Counted from the first letter of the stretch, positions 16,735-26,349 are shown. The stretch is 43,207 bases of DNA from Pseudoalteromonas sp. S16_S37 (GCF_014694405.1 NZ_JAAUWV010000041.1:1-43207); one strand, 5' to 3'. Program-made: numbers and translations. Notes: generated by a model not told the origin, from the letters alone.

Positions 16735-17287
16735 TTTGTGCAGAGTAGGGGTCTTCGGCTAGAAGATAAGCGCGTAAATCAGCTTTTTGCTCTTGAGAGA
16801 GCAGCCAAGTGCGGATCTCTTTTACTTTGTCGTATACATCATCGCCAAATTTAGCTCGATAATTGTCAGAAAAACTCTGTTTTGCATTATCTTGTCGGAT
16901 CCAACGTTGCCAATTGGGGGTTATTACAGCATTGAGACAACCTGCAATGCCCTCTTGTTTTAGCAGCTCCCATTCACCTTTGTCTAGCCATAAACCGCCA
17001 GTTGCAGAACTATAGTCAAGTTTGTGCACATGTTCTGCGGTGAGTTTAAACTTGCGCATAAAAGTTCCAGAGATGGGGCACAATAAAGCCATTTTTGTAT
17101 CCGTAATATCTGATTCTTCAAAGCTTACATCACACCTAAATTGAAATTGAGGATTCCTTTCTTTCCAAGCAACATAGTCTTCTATTAATAGCCAATTTCC
17201 ATCACAGCAATCACAAGTGTGTGCTCTAAATAAACCATCAATAAAACTAGGTACCAACGCACCGCTGTTACAATTTGTACAATTCAT
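16730..17287 (-). CDS. Zinc-ribbon protein, zf-TFIIB-like
   Basis: This protein has 185 residues. The N-terminus has two cysteine pairs (C3-x2-C6 in NCTNCNSG, and CDCCDGNWL at about 24-32), the pattern of a zf-TFIIB-type zinc ribbon. A second segment (ALLCPISGTFMRKF, then GGLWLDKGEWELL) looks like a decayed repeat of that unit, because zf-TFIIB proteins typically read CPxC...GxWLDxGE(L/W)E. The remainder is charged and helical. Function is unknown and a cytosolic location is likely. It converges on the WD40/NERD operon and shares a hairpin with it. Confidence 0.65.
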   Translation of the reverse strand: MNCTNCNSGALVPSFIDGLFRAHTCDCCDGNWLLIEDYVAWKERNPQFQFRCDVSFEESDITDTKMALLCPISGTFMRKFKLTAEHVHKLDYSSATGGLWLDKGEWELLKQEGIAGCLNAVITPNWQRWIRQDNAKQSFSDNYRAKFGDDVYDKVKEIRTWLLSQEQKADLRAYLLAEDPYSAQR

Positions 17288-17427
17288 ATATCCATTAGCT
17301 CAATTATTTTTAATGAAGGTAAAGAAACCGCTATATGTTAACTATTTTAAAGCGTCAGAGCTACAAAAATGCACCTTTTCAATAGTTTGACTACTTTAAA
17401 TTTACTTATTGAGATTGTGAGCCAAAA

Positions 17428-17479
17428 AGATATTAAGTTTTAAGGTTTCTAACAGATATTAAGTTTTAAGGTTTCTAAC
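17428..17479. repeat. Perfect tandem duplication of 26 bp in the 17288-17710 gap
   Basis: A 26-bp unit beginning AGATATTAAGTTTTAAGG and ending TTTCTAAC occurs at 17428-17453 and identically at 17454-17479. It lies in a 423-bp gap that otherwise holds only the hairpin at 17665-17695 and no convincing gene. Exact identity suggests a recent slippage event. Confidence 0.85.
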
Positions 17480-17664
17480 TGCTTTCGAGAGCACTATTTG
17501 GTATCGAAAATGTTTTTAAGTAGCTATATGTAAGGTGTTAGACATAAGAATGCCAAATGACTTCCTTGAGGAGAGGTGTCAGAACTGTGCACTTTTTAAA
17601 CGTAAATCAAAGACAACAGCATGCATTTTTGTTTACTCGCTCTGCTTTTATTTAGAGTTAACAA

Positions 17665-17695
17665 GCGAGTACCGTTTTAATTAAACGGTACTCGC
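17665..17695 (-). terminator. Strong hairpin downstream of the secreted protein gene
   Basis: Perfect 13-bp arms GCGAGTACCGTTT and AAACGGTACTCGC enclose a 5-nt loop. It lies 15 bp beyond the stop of the 17711-18496 gene on the minus strand. The following U-tract is weak, but position and stem strength support a terminator. Confidence 0.65.
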
Positions 17696-17710
17696 AACCT
17701 CAGAAGAGGC

Positions 17711-18496
17711 TTATTTAACGATTAAGTCTTCTTCGATAAGATAAATTCCGTTTGGATTGGTCAGACTAAACACTTTCACCGCGAGTGTTTTACCCGCAGC
17801 ATTTTCACATTCAATCATTTGGTATAAAACCGGCTGACCTGCTTGAGAGTTATCTACAGTTGTGTGCGCTAAAAACACATCGGAATGAAAAGGACCGAAG
17901 CGACCTTCGTTATGAAATAGGTTTAATTCTACGCCCCGATTGGACAGTGTGGTGCAGCGTCCATCGTTACTTTGGTTGTTTATACGTAAATGACTATTTA
18001 CCTTATATGCGCTGTGATAGCCGTAGGTATTGGGTCTATGGACGAAATGGCCTTTAGGCTCTACATCAACTTGCCACTGGATAATCGGTGCACCTGGGAT
18101 ATTAACCAATACTTCGTATTCCTCTCCTTTAGAAGTTGTACAAGATGCTCTCAGTTTCTTATTTTCTGTTAAATACTGCTCAGGTATTTGTGCGGTAGCT
18201 TGTTGAATTGATACCTGAGCTGGCACATTGGAAATATTCGCATGGGCAATATGCTCGCCAGTTGAGTGTGCATACACGTTAGCATAACTGCAGTAATCAC
18301 CTTCACTGCGCGGATGAAGATAAACATTGAGCTCATGGGCAAATTCACTGGTGATAACGGATGTTGCAATTGGTCCTTCGTTATATTCGGTGACACGTTC
18401 AAACCCATCGATATCAAATGCTTGATTTGGCAGCGCGAAGCTACTGTTTGAAATGGAAATCGCGATAAGGGTGGCAATGATACTGAACTTTTTCAT
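17711..18496 (-). CDS. Secreted protein of unknown function
   Basis: The start at 18496 (MKKFSIIATLIAISISNSSFA) is chosen over upstream in-frame codons because it gives a clean signal peptide and is preceded by AAGGAATC. The protein has 261 residues; the mature form is about 240. It is beta-rich with four cysteines (in DYCSY, RASCTTS, GRCTTL, IECENA), suggesting disulfides in the periplasm or outside the cell. I do not recognise the family. It stands alone between a 423-bp gap and the upstream region shared with the YfcC-type transporter, from which it diverges. Confidence 0.65.
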   Translation of the reverse strand: MKKFSIIATLIAISISNSSFALPNQAFDIDGFERVTEYNEGPIATSVITSEFAHELNVYLHPRSEGDYCSYANVYAHSTGEHIAHANISNVPAQVSIQQATAQIPEQYLTENKKLRASCTTSKGEEYEVLVNIPGAPIIQWQVDVEPKGHFVHRPNTYGYHSAYKVNSHLRINNQSNDGRCTTLSNRGVELNLFHNEGRFGPFHSDVFLAHTTVDNSQAGQPVLYQMIECENAAGKTLAVKVFSLTNPNGIYLIEEDLIVK

Positions 18497-18740
18497 ACAA
18501 ATGATTCCTTTTGTGTTCATTGTGAAAGTACTGGCTGTTTTGCAAAGGGCCCTTTTAGTTTGCAAACCGATCATAGATACAAATGACAGCGCTGACAATT
18601 GTGGTTCAGTTACATATTGTGATTTAAATCAATATTTTATAAATAAGTTTATAGAGTGACTTTTTAATGAATTAATACGGAGGCTGCGTAACTATTTGAC
18701 AGGTTTTTTCTCTATAAAAGCATTACTGAGTTTGCATGTG

Positions 18741-18816
18741 TCTTCCAAGTTCATCAAAAGATCTTCCAAAAGTCCCTGAAAGTTCCTTGAAAGTTCCTTA
18801 AAAAATAATGAACTTT
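18741..18816. promoter_or_regulatory. Helically phased AAG/AAAG repeats upstream of the transporter
   Basis: In the 382-bp divergent region 18497-18878, TGAAAGTTCCT is repeated twice in tandem (18777-18787, 18788-18798). Weaker AAG-containing copies lie upstream. The G of each AAG falls at 18749, 18760, 18772, 18782 and 18793, that is every 10-12 bp. AAAGTTC at 18790-18796 also forms an inverted repeat with GAACTTT at 18810-18816. This looks like a multi-site operator on one face of the helix. No small gene was found. Confidence 0.5.
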
Positions 18817-18878
18817 GAGCCTGTTATCGGTAATATGTCGCCATTTTAAAATGATAATAATATAGAGGCTGTGTTTGT

Positions 18879-20282
18879 ATGGGACAAATGATGAAAGTGC
18901 CACATACCTTAATCTTGCTGTTAGGTATGATGGTTGCGGCACTTGTAGCAACTTGGGTGATCCCACAAGGTTTTTTTGATACTGCGACGACGGATTCGGG
19001 GCGTCAAATGGTGCTGGCAGGCACTTATCATTTGGCTGAAAATACCAAATTGCTAACGCCATGGGATTTGCTTAAAGCAATACCAAGGGCATTTGCAGCG
19101 GCACAGGATGTCATATTCTTTGTGTTGATAGTGGGCGGAGTATTATCTATTGCACGTGCCACAGGTACGGTTGATGCGTTGATTGGCCGTTTGCTAGAAA
19201 AACACGGAGATAAGCCACAAAATTTAATATTTATGGTGGTTTTTTGTTTTGCTTTAGCATCTAGTGCTATCGGTACAGCGGGAGAGTATATTCCATTTGT
19301 ATTGATTTTGGTGGCGTTATGTAAAGCCATGAAGCTAGATGCGATGACGGCGGTGGGTATGATCATCGCAGGTTACGGGATTGGCTATGGCGTGTCTGCA
19401 TTCAACCCCTTTACGGTTTTAATTGCCCAGCAAATAGCTGATATTCCTGTCTATTCTGGTATTTGGCTTAGATTAGCGATATTTTTGCCTTTTGTGCTAA
19501 TTGGCTTTCACCATGTCTGGCGTTATACCAAACGTGTTCAAGCAAACCCTGCGCTTTCAATGATGAAGGATGTGGAGTGCCCCTTGGCAGGTCAAGCGCA
19601 GCAAAATTATCCTTCGCTTAACAAACGTCATCAGCTCATTTTAATGTCATTTATCGTGACTTTGGCAGTTGCTGTTTGGGGAATAGCTACGCTGCATTGG
19701 TATCTCTATGAGCTAGGGGGATTGTTTATTGCTTGGGGTATATTAATTTCTATCTTAGGTAAACTATCAGCCGATGACGCTGCGCACAAGTTCATAGATG
19801 GCGTGTCTGATCTTGTTACAACGGCGATTCTTATTGGTGTTGCACGTGGGATTGCATTGATTTTAGAAGATGGACAAATTTTACATACCATAGTTAATGG
19901 CTTATCTACACCGCTGTCTTATGTAGCAGCTGAGGTGTCGGCGGTGGGTATGCTACTTATTCAAACATTGCTTAATCTATTTATTCCCTCAGGCTCTGGG
20001 CAGGCGTACGTAACGATGCCGTTGATGGTGCCAGTAGGAGATTTAGTTGGAGTACCTCGTCAAGTTGCGGTGCTGGCCTATCAGTTTGGTGATGGATTTT
20101 CAAATATGATTGTGCCTACAAATGCGGTCCTTATGGGGATCTTAGGTATGGCGGGCGTACCTTATACACACTGGTTTAGGTTTTGTGTACCATTGATGGT
20201 AAAACTCATGCTTGCGGCCAGTACAGTGTTGGTACTTGCGGTTGTATTTGGTTATGGACTAGACGTTCAGCCCCAATTGTAA
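18879..20282 (+). CDS. YfcC-family (DcuC superfamily) membrane transporter
   Basis: This is an inner-membrane carrier of 467 residues with about 11-12 hydrophobic segments. It shows features of the YfcC/C4-dicarboxylate anaerobic carrier-like group. An early ATWVIPQGFFD segment ends the first helix. Two re-entrant-type signatures are visible: AIGTAGEYIPFVLILVALCK, and late in the protein NLFIPSGSGQAYVTMPLMVP. The second half adds FGDGFSNMIVPTNAVLMGIL. Members have been linked to dicarboxylates or basic amino acids; the substrate here is not known. The first ATG has AGAGG 11 bp upstream; the ATG at codon 4 is an alternative. The upstream region holds a phased repeat array, implying dedicated regulation. 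Confidence 0.85.
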   Translation: MGQMMKVPHTLILLLGMMVAALVATWVIPQGFFDTATTDSGRQMVLAGTYHLAENTKLLTPWDLLKAIPRAFAAAQDVIFFVLIVGGVLSIARATGTVDALIGRLLEKHGDKPQNLIFMVVFCFALASSAIGTAGEYIPFVLILVALCKAMKLDAMTAVGMIIAGYGIGYGVSAFNPFTVLIAQQIADIPVYSGIWLRLAIFLPFVLIGFHHVWRYTKRVQANPALSMMKDVECPLAGQAQQNYPSLNKRHQLILMSFIVTLAVAVWGIATLHWYLYELGGLFIAWGILISILGKLSADDAAHKFIDGVSDLVTTAILIGVARGIALILEDGQILHTIVNGLSTPLSYVAAEVSAVGMLLIQTLLNLFIPSGSGQAYVTMPLMVPVGDLVGVPRQVAVLAYQFGDGFSNMIVPTNAVLMGILGMAGVPYTHWFRFCVPLMVKLMLAASTVLVLAVVFGYGLDVQPQL

Positions 20283-20290
20283 AAAATCTA

Positions 20291-20328
20291 AGCACTTTTG
20301 CTGGCTGATTATAGCTCGCAAAAGTGCT
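20291..20328. terminator. Bidirectional terminator between transporter and chemotaxis transducer
   Basis: Perfect 11-bp arms AGCACTTTTGC and GCAAAAGTGCT lie between the converging genes. On the minus strand TTAGATTTTTTAC follows, a good U-tract for the transducer gene. It may also serve the transporter. Confidence 0.75.
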
Positions 20329-20354
20329 CAAGGATTTAATAGAATGGTTGTTAA

Positions 20355-22103
20355 TTAATCTTCACCGGAAAGGTAAGTAGCAAGCTGTTCAACATGTTTT
20401 TTTGTCTCGTCTATCAAAGAGGTTATCTGTTCTGCTGAATCAGTGGAGCTTTGCGCCAAGTTTCTCACTTCATCTGCAACGACAGCGAAGCCGCGACCCG
20501 CTTCACCGGCGCGAGCCGCTTCTATGGCAGCATTTAATGCAAGTAAGTTTGTTTGGTTGGAGATATTATTAATAGACTGAACGATAGTACTAATTCTATC
20601 CAGTACCTGTGACATAGCTGAATGAGTTTGAGTTATCACTTTGTTTTTGCTTGAAACGTCTTCCGCATAAATTAAAACACTGGCTACATTGTCCTCCATA
20701 TCTTTAATCGGTGTGGCGACGATATCTAGTCTGACTTGCTTATCTTGATAGTGCAGTGTTAATTCATTTTTAACGGTTTTACCTTGCATTAGCTCATCCC
20801 AATCTTGGGTCGGAAATTGTTGCTGCAAGTTGCCTACTTGATTGCTAAGTTGCTCGGTTGAACTGACTGAAAAAAGCGTTAATGTTAGCTGATTTGCTGA
20901 GGTTATAGTGCCTTTGTTATCTAGCTCTATTACAAGGTTTGATTGCTCTATTGCTGCCATTTTTATGTCAGACTCGAGTGAGCGTTTTTTGGTCTCATCA
21001 ATGTTGGCTTGTACCGCAACAAAATTTGTTAATTCGCCTTTGTCATTCAGCACCGGGTCAATGGCTAGTGAGATCCAGTATGGATTACCTGATTTATCAT
21101 AATTTAAAATCTCTTCATAAAAAGGTTGTTGAGCACGCAGTTTTTCAGCGATTCGGGCAACGGTTTGTGGGTTAGTATATTCGCCTTGCAGTAAATCTCC
21201 TGGCTTTTTACCCAATACTTCTTCTTGTGTGTAGCCTGTCATCTCAACAAAGCCATTATTGACGTATTCAATTTGACCTAGGTGGTTGGAGATCACCACA
21301 GAGTTACTGGTGTTGTTGGCCACTAATGAGAGTTTTTCAAACGATTTTTTGGCGTGGTATTGCTCAGTTACATCTTTGATAAAAGCGGTATAGAGTACTC
21401 GGCTCTCTAGTTCAATTTTCGATAGTGACAAGGCTACCCAAATGGCGCGTCCGTCAAATGTGTTAGTTGGAAGCTCGATAGAGGTACCAACAACTCGATT
21501 TTGACCTGAGGTGCGGTTGCGATTCACATAACTATCATGATTGGGTTGGATATCTTTAGGTACTAGTATCTTTACATTTTTGCCCATGATGTCTGACTTG
21601 CTGCAATGCCAAATTTTTTCTGCGGCAGAATTAAAAAAGATAATATTATTATTTTCATCTATCGTGACAACGCCATCCACACATTGCTCTAGCGTTTGAT
21701 CTATGATGGTTTGTGCGTCTTTCTGTTGTGTAATATCGCGTACTATAGCGGAATAAAGGCGCTGTTTGCCTAAATCAATTTTTGACAAAGATAGACTTAT
21801 GGTTTTTCGACCACCAGATTTCGGTTCAACGAATAACTCTAATGTTTGACCGACGAGCTTATCGTCACCGGCATGTCGATGTCGATTTACATGTTCATCG
21901 TGGTTCGTTCTAAACTCAGCAGGCACAAGCATTTTGACATTCTGTCCAAGTACCTCTTCGGCACTGTATCCCCAGATCTTTTCTGCGGCGTCATTGTAAT
22001 AAACTACTGAGTTTGTATCGTCTATTACCACAACACCGTCTATAGAAGCATCGAGCACACTTTTATACAACTTTGATACATCAGACTGAAACCAATTGAA
22101 CAT
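20355..22103 (-). CDS. Soluble multi-PAS methyl-accepting chemotaxis-type transducer
   Basis: This protein has 582 residues and no membrane segment. Four PAS domains lie at about 10-125, 132-250, 255-370 and 380-480, followed by a short chemoreceptor signalling domain. The hairpin tip is complete ([20 protein letters not shown], then [20 protein letters not shown]). PAS1 and PAS2 are recent duplicates. Each carries HD in the place of the FixL haem-ligating histidine: H68 in [12 protein letters not shown] and H189 in [12 protein letters not shown]. The third PAS lacks the cysteine of LOV domains. By architecture it would signal to CheA/CheW about oxygen, redox or a cytosolic ligand; haem binding is inferred. 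GGGAGGTAAAT before the ATG is a strong ribosome binding site. Confidence 0.85.
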   Translation of the reverse strand: MFNWFQSDVSKLYKSVLDASIDGVVVIDDTNSVVYYNDAAEKIWGYSAEEVLGQNVKMLVPAEFRTNHDEHVNRHRHAGDDKLVGQTLELFVEPKSGGRKTISLSLSKIDLGKQRLYSAIVRDITQQKDAQTIIDQTLEQCVDGVVTIDENNNIIFFNSAAEKIWHCSKSDIMGKNVKILVPKDIQPNHDSYVNRNRTSGQNRVVGTSIELPTNTFDGRAIWVALSLSKIELESRVLYTAFIKDVTEQYHAKKSFEKLSLVANNTSNSVVISNHLGQIEYVNNGFVEMTGYTQEEVLGKKPGDLLQGEYTNPQTVARIAEKLRAQQPFYEEILNYDKSGNPYWISLAIDPVLNDKGELTNFVAVQANIDETKKRSLESDIKMAAIEQSNLVIELDNKGTITSANQLTLTLFSVSSTEQLSNQVGNLQQQFPTQDWDELMQGKTVKNELTLHYQDKQVRLDIVATPIKDMEDNVASVLIYAEDVSSKNKVITQTHSAMSQVLDRISTIVQSINNISNQTNLLALNAAIEAARAGEAGRGFAVVADEVRNLAQSSTDSAEQITSLIDETKKHVEQLATYLSGED

Positions 22104-22258
22104 ATTTACCTCCCACTTGTGTGAGATATCTTACGTAAAGTGCGAGTTTTCCGATTTATAGTTGGCAAATAAAATAAAGCGAAGTTCAGGTAAGTTAAGT
22201 AAATCGCTAAATATATGGTTCTGGAGATTTAAAAAACGCAGCGCTGGAAAAGAAAAAG

Positions 22259-22280
22259 TGCGCTGTGTTAACACAGCGCA
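22259..22280 (-). terminator. Rho-independent terminator of the AraC/GyrI gene
   Basis: TGCGCTGTGTT and AACACAGCGCA form a perfect 22-bp palindrome six bases beyond the stop on the minus strand. ACTTTTTCTTTTCC follows as the U-tract. Confidence 0.8.
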
Positions 22281-22286
22281 GCTAGA

Positions 22287-23162
22287 TTATTTAACTAAGC
22301 AGTTAATGCGGGTCAGTAACTCTGATGGAGGAGTTTGCCTTACATCATTTAGGTATTCTTCAAATGGTGGAAAGTCTGCCAACTCTACTTGGTTATCAGG
22401 TATCCACTGACCAAATAGCCAATCATAGGGCTTGTCTAATTCTGTGTAGTCACCTTTGAACAGGACACTCAGGGCCGCACCTTCTGGTAATTCAACAATT
22501 TGTAGCTGCTCATCGGGTAGTTCAATGTTCGCATCGTCAATGCTCATGCATGCCATTGATCTTAATTGGTCTTTGTCTACGGTTTTAGGATCGTCGTAAT
22601 AAATACCAAACGAGCGCGAATGCTCGTTGAGCAACCCCGCACTACCGGCTAGCATACCAAGCTTTTCAAATGCTTGACCTATTTGCATGTAATCTCCTTG
22701 ATGAGGTAATGCAACTAAAGTTAAGGCTTCACTGTGAATACGTTCTACGTTATACATCTGGTTATACTCCTTTGGATGAGTTGGATAAAACACAGATCGT
22801 TCAAGTTCTTTGGCGCTACGAAGCTGGCGATATTGGTTAGGGGTTTCGCCATAGTGTTTTGTAAAAGCTCTATTGAAAGCTTCGACACTGGCATATTTTA
22901 CCTGCTTAGCGATGTCTGCCTGACTTAAACTACTGTGCAGTAACAGTGTTGCCGCTTTAAACAAACGCATTCTTCTAACTGTTGAGTTAATGGTTTCGCC
23001 TGTAAACTCTCGATAAATACGATGAAAATGATAGGCAGACATATTTGCAAGCTCTGCTAGAGAGTTAACATCCAGTTCCATATCAAGGTGCTCGTATAGA
23101 TAATCAATCACTTTGAGTAATCTTTGCCTATAGCTGTGTTTGGTCGTATTTTTGAGAGTCAT
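22287..23162 (-). CDS. AraC-family regulator with a GyrI-like effector domain
   Basis: This protein has 291 residues. The DNA-binding part is N-terminal (about 10-115) with the two AraC helix-turn-helices (VNSLAELANMSAYHFHRIYR and SQADIAKQVKYASVEAFNRA). The C-terminal 150 residues match the GyrI/SbmC-like effector-binding fold (VERIHSEALTLVALPHQGDY at its start, YDWLFGQWIPD near its end). This order is that of Rob- and BmrR-related regulators that sense hydrophobic or cationic compounds. The target is unknown; autoregulation is common. A clear terminator follows. No drug exporter lies beside it in this window. Confidence 0.88.
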   Translation of the reverse strand: MTLKNTTKHSYRQRLLKVIDYLYEHLDMELDVNSLAELANMSAYHFHRIYREFTGETINSTVRRMRLFKAATLLLHSSLSQADIAKQVKYASVEAFNRAFTKHYGETPNQYRQLRSAKELERSVFYPTHPKEYNQMYNVERIHSEALTLVALPHQGDYMQIGQAFEKLGMLAGSAGLLNEHSRSFGIYYDDPKTVDKDQLRSMACMSIDDANIELPDEQLQIVELPEGAALSVLFKGDYTELDKPYDWLFGQWIPDNQVELADFPPFEEYLNDVRQTPPSELLTRINCLVK

Positions 23163-23317
23163 AGCGTATCCTTTGAAGCAAATTTATTGGTACAACATCT
23201 TACCTAATAAAATTCATGTTCGTTATAGTGACAACGCAGACAATGTATCGCAGGTGCAATTGATAATGTTTGCTAACTTTAAAATTGCATGGCTAAATTA
23301 GTGGACTGGGTTTTCTG

Positions 23318-23668
23318 CTAACTATTGCAAGCTCGAAAAACATTTTTAATTTCATTGCTTAAAGACTCGATATAGGCTCTGCATTTTTGTTTTTCTAAAT
23401 CTAAGGCTGCATCCTCTAACTCTTGTAAAAAGTATGCACAGCGTTCAGCACCTATGGCTTTAGCCGAAGTTTTCAAATAATGGGCCTCTTCTTTTATTTC
23501 CTTTAACTTGTCTTGTCGGTAATGGTCCGCAATTTTTTGCAAACTGCCTTTTGCTTGCACTAAAAACTGTTGCCTAAAGCTATTGATCTCTTCAAGATCG
23601 TCGCCTAACAGTTCCAACATGACATCTTCATTCAACGTTTGAAGATTTTCTAAAGCGCTAATTTCCAT
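23318..23668 (-). CDS. Stand-alone Hpt phosphotransfer protein
   Basis: This protein has 116 residues, all one histidine phosphotransfer (Hpt) four-helix domain. The phosphorylatable histidine is H63 in EEAHYLKTSAKAIGA, which fits the family AHxLKxxA pattern. Hpt proteins relay phosphate between REC domains of hybrid kinases and response regulators. Its start overlaps the end of the hybrid kinase gene by 11 bp, and GAGAG lies just upstream, so the two are probably translated together and act together. It is the last gene of the minus-strand signalling cluster and would be the natural go-between for the 886-residue kinase, which lacks its own Hpt. Confidence 0.9.
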   Translation of the reverse strand: MEISALENLQTLNEDVMLELLGDDLEEINSFRQQFLVQAKGSLQKIADHYRQDKLKEIKEEAHYLKTSAKAIGAERCAYFLQELEDAALDLEKQKCRAYIESLSNEIKNVFRACNS

Positions 23669-26318
23669 ACCATCTCTCTAGTGCGTTTTTAAACTTGGCC
23701 AATGTAACTGGCTTACTGATGAAGTCAGACATGCCAACCGACAAGCAATACTCTTGATCTCCTTTCATTGCCGCTCCTGTAACAGCAATAATTGGGATCG
23801 CTTGTTTTTTATCCTTATCTTCTATTTTTCGAATTTGTCGTGTTAACTCAAACCCGTCCATACCAGGCATATGGCAATCCGTTAAAACTAGCGCATAATC
23901 TCCGCTTTGCCACATTTTTAAACCCTGTATTCCATCTGATGCCAATTCACAATTGTAGCCTAGCCTAGACAGTTGTTTTACCATAAGCTTTTGATTAAAT
24001 TCATTATCCTCAACTATTAGCAGAGGGAGTTCATGCTCGGTAGTATTACTTGGTGCTAAGCTTGTATCTAAATCTACAACAAAGTCATCTTCTATTAATT
24101 CCTCTGATGCGGTGCTCGTTTGCTCTTTTAATTGAGTTAAATACTTCTCAAGGGTAAAGAAGGTGAGAGTGTCTATATCTAGCTTAAATACACCTTTAAA
24201 GCGCTCTTTTACCTGACTCAATATATCTTGCTGATATAAAATTAAGAGTTTGTGAGTAATGATGGATTTTGCATCTAACTCATGGATGTCAGTCATATTC
24301 TCAATCATAAGTATATCTAAGCAATGACTACCTGTGCTTTTAGTCGATAATTGGCTAATCGGTTGTTGTGTGACGTTATCGCAATAGAATGACAGCCTCT
24401 CTAGAATGTGCTCACAGCGAGCTCCATCATGTATGTTTGAGTAAACGTTGATACACGGATATAACAGGGTTTTTTGCCGAGTCTTAAAGTTCCAAATAGG
24501 GATGTTAACAGTAAACTCGCTACCAACGCTTACCTCACTGTTAACAACGATTCCTCCTCCCATTAGCTCGACTAATCTACCACAAATAGCGAGTCCTAGA
24601 CCTGTTCCCCCAAAGCGACGAGTGGTACTTTTGTCAGCTTGAGTAAAAGGAGTGAACAGCTTTTTTAATGTATCTTCGTCAATGCCTATACCATCGTCTT
24701 TTACCACTATCACAAGTTTGCTAACTAGGCTGTTAATTTTTACGCACGACAATTCTATCGATACAAGGCCACTATCTTTTGAGTCATTCACACTGAACTT
24801 TATTGCATTACTAACCAGGTTGAACATCACCTGCCGAATACGGTTTTCATCTCCGTTCAACACAGATGGCATATCTTTGGCTTCAATTACTTTTAATTTA
24901 ACGCCTTTTTGTTCTGCAATTGGACCAAAGATAACAATGATGTTGTTGAGCATTTTCGATACATCAAAATCGTAGCAATCAAGCTCTAATTTACCTGCTT
25001 CTATTTTGTTGATATCAAGTATGTCGTTTAAAATAGACACTAAATTATTGGCGGCGATTGCGGCGGTATCTAGCAACTCTTGTTCTTCAAAGCTATTGTC
25101 TTGATGGGTTAGTAAGTCTAAGGCCCCTATGATTGCATTCATCGGTGTTCTTAACTCATGACTCATCATTGATAAAAACTCAGATTTAGATTGGCTGGCC
25201 ATTTCCGCGTGTCTTACGGCTTGATTTAATTCTGCGGTTCTGGATTTTACTTTTGCTTCGAGGAGTAAATTAGACTCTTCAAGTTTAGTTCTCGCTTCAT
25301 AAATGGATGTATGGTCAATAATTACGCCGTCTAAAAATGTCGTACCGCTCGCACTATCTGTGCTTAACACACCTTTTGCATATATATAAATGCTTTCACC
25401 ATTTTGTAATATACATCTGTATTCGCGTTCAAAATCTAGGTTTGCATTAAATGAATGTTCGATGGCTGCTTTTACTGACGTGACATCGTGAGGATGTATA
25501 TGGCTTATCCAGCTGTCTAAATCACCGTGGTTTTCCTTTAAAGGGAGGTGAAGTAATTTGCATGTTTGGTCATCCCATCGAAAATACAAGCTTTGACTGT
25601 TTCTTGTTGCACTCCAAGTACCAATTCGTCCACCTTCTAGTGCTCTGCGTCTTCTCTCATTTTGCTCGTATAATTTGCAGTTCAATACCTGAGAATAAAC
25701 ATTTCTTTTTAAAATTCCTTTTAAGATATCTGGTGTTGATTCGTCTTGTAGACCTTGGCAAATAAATTGTATTGTGGATGAATCTAAAGAGTGCTCTGTA
25801 CGAACTTCTAAGCAGAATGGTTTTTTGTCTAAATTCGCTTCTTTGAATGTTTTTAAAACAAGGGCTTTATCCGTTTCGCGAAAACTATTTACTATCTTAT
25901 CTATCGGGACCGCAGTTTTTTGCTCCAACGCTAGCAGTGCTGCACAGGTATTAGAAAGTTGAAATGTTTTTTCTGAGATGTTGTACATCCAACTGCCGGT
26001 CACATAATTTGGGGATTTTTCAGAATTCACGCTAACCGCTTGATCAAGGACCATCAGTAAATAGGTCGTTTGCTCTTGAGGTAGAATCGCAATGTTAACC
26101 TGTTTGTTACTTATCGTCGCAGGCTGAGTTTGATTGAGCCATTGGCCACTTAAGCTTTGTGAAATTTCGTTATTAAAGTTGATGTATTGTTTTATTGAAG
26201 TTGTTTTTAGCTCATCTATGTTTTTATTGAATAAAGTAACAGCTGCATCATTTAGGTCTAATATGGTCAGACTATGAGATACCAATACAGCGGGAGTTTT
26301 GGTGATATCAAATTTCAT
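23658..26318 (-). CDS. Soluble PAS hybrid histidine kinase
   Basis: This protein has 886 residues and no membrane segment, so it is cytosolic. Degenerate PAS-like regions fill about 1-340, the clearest at 225-340 (GRIGTWSATRN, YRCILQNGESIYIYAKG). A coiled coil leads to HisKA with H387 in MMSHELRTPMNAI. The ATPase domain has NLVSNAIKF, DDGIGID and GGTGLGLAI. A degenerate receiver without an acceptor aspartate spans about 640-760. The C-terminal REC is complete with D814 (TDCHMPGMDG). It overlaps the Hpt gene downstream and follows the RR gene by 31 bp. TGAGG is the ribosome binding site. The signal sensed is unknown. Confidence 0.92.
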   Translation of the reverse strand: MKFDITKTPAVLVSHSLTILDLNDAAVTLFNKNIDELKTTSIKQYINFNNEISQSLSGQWLNQTQPATISNKQVNIAILPQEQTTYLLMVLDQAVSVNSEKSPNYVTGSWMYNISEKTFQLSNTCAALLALEQKTAVPIDKIVNSFRETDKALVLKTFKEANLDKKPFCLEVRTEHSLDSSTIQFICQGLQDESTPDILKGILKRNVYSQVLNCKLYEQNERRRRALEGGRIGTWSATRNSQSLYFRWDDQTCKLLHLPLKENHGDLDSWISHIHPHDVTSVKAAIEHSFNANLDFEREYRCILQNGESIYIYAKGVLSTDSASGTTFLDGVIIDHTSIYEARTKLEESNLLLEAKVKSRTAELNQAVRHAEMASQSKSEFLSMMSHELRTPMNAIIGALDLLTHQDNSFEEQELLDTAAIAANNLVSILNDILDINKIEAGKLELDCYDFDVSKMLNNIIVIFGPIAEQKGVKLKVIEAKDMPSVLNGDENRIRQVMFNLVSNAIKFSVNDSKDSGLVSIELSCVKINSLVSKLVIVVKDDGIGIDEDTLKKLFTPFTQADKSTTRRFGGTGLGLAICGRLVELMGGGIVVNSEVSVGSEFTVNIPIWNFKTRQKTLLYPCINVYSNIHDGARCEHILERLSFYCDNVTQQPISQLSTKSTGSHCLDILMIENMTDIHELDAKSIITHKLLILYQQDILSQVKERFKGVFKLDIDTLTFFTLEKYLTQLKEQTSTASEELIEDDFVVDLDTSLAPSNTTEHELPLLIVEDNEFNQKLMVKQLSRLGYNCELASDGIQGLKMWQSGDYALVLTDCHMPGMDGFELTRQIRKIEDKDKKQAIPIIAVTGAAMKGDQEYCLSVGMSDFISKPVTLAKFKNALERWYGN

Positions 26319-26349
26319 AGTAAACCTCAGTTAAGCTAGTGAAATTACG

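Noticed and set aside
17550..17684. 44-codon plus-strand ORF beginning MPNDFLEERCQNCALFK
   Set aside because: There is no good ribosome binding site, and its end runs into the strong hairpin at 17665-17695, so it is probably chance.
18696..18718. TTGACA and TATAAA as a promoter for the YfcC-type gene
   Set aside because: The two hexamers are only 11 bp apart, too close for a sigma-70 promoter.
18734..18799. 21-codon ORF across the phased repeats upstream of the transporter
   Set aside because: It has no ribosome binding site; its repetitive residues simply reflect the DNA repeats.
20355..22103. LOV photoreceptor in the third PAS domain of the transducer
   Set aside because: The segment aligned to the flavin-binding loop reads GKKPGDLLQ and lacks the reactive cysteine of GxNCRFLQ.
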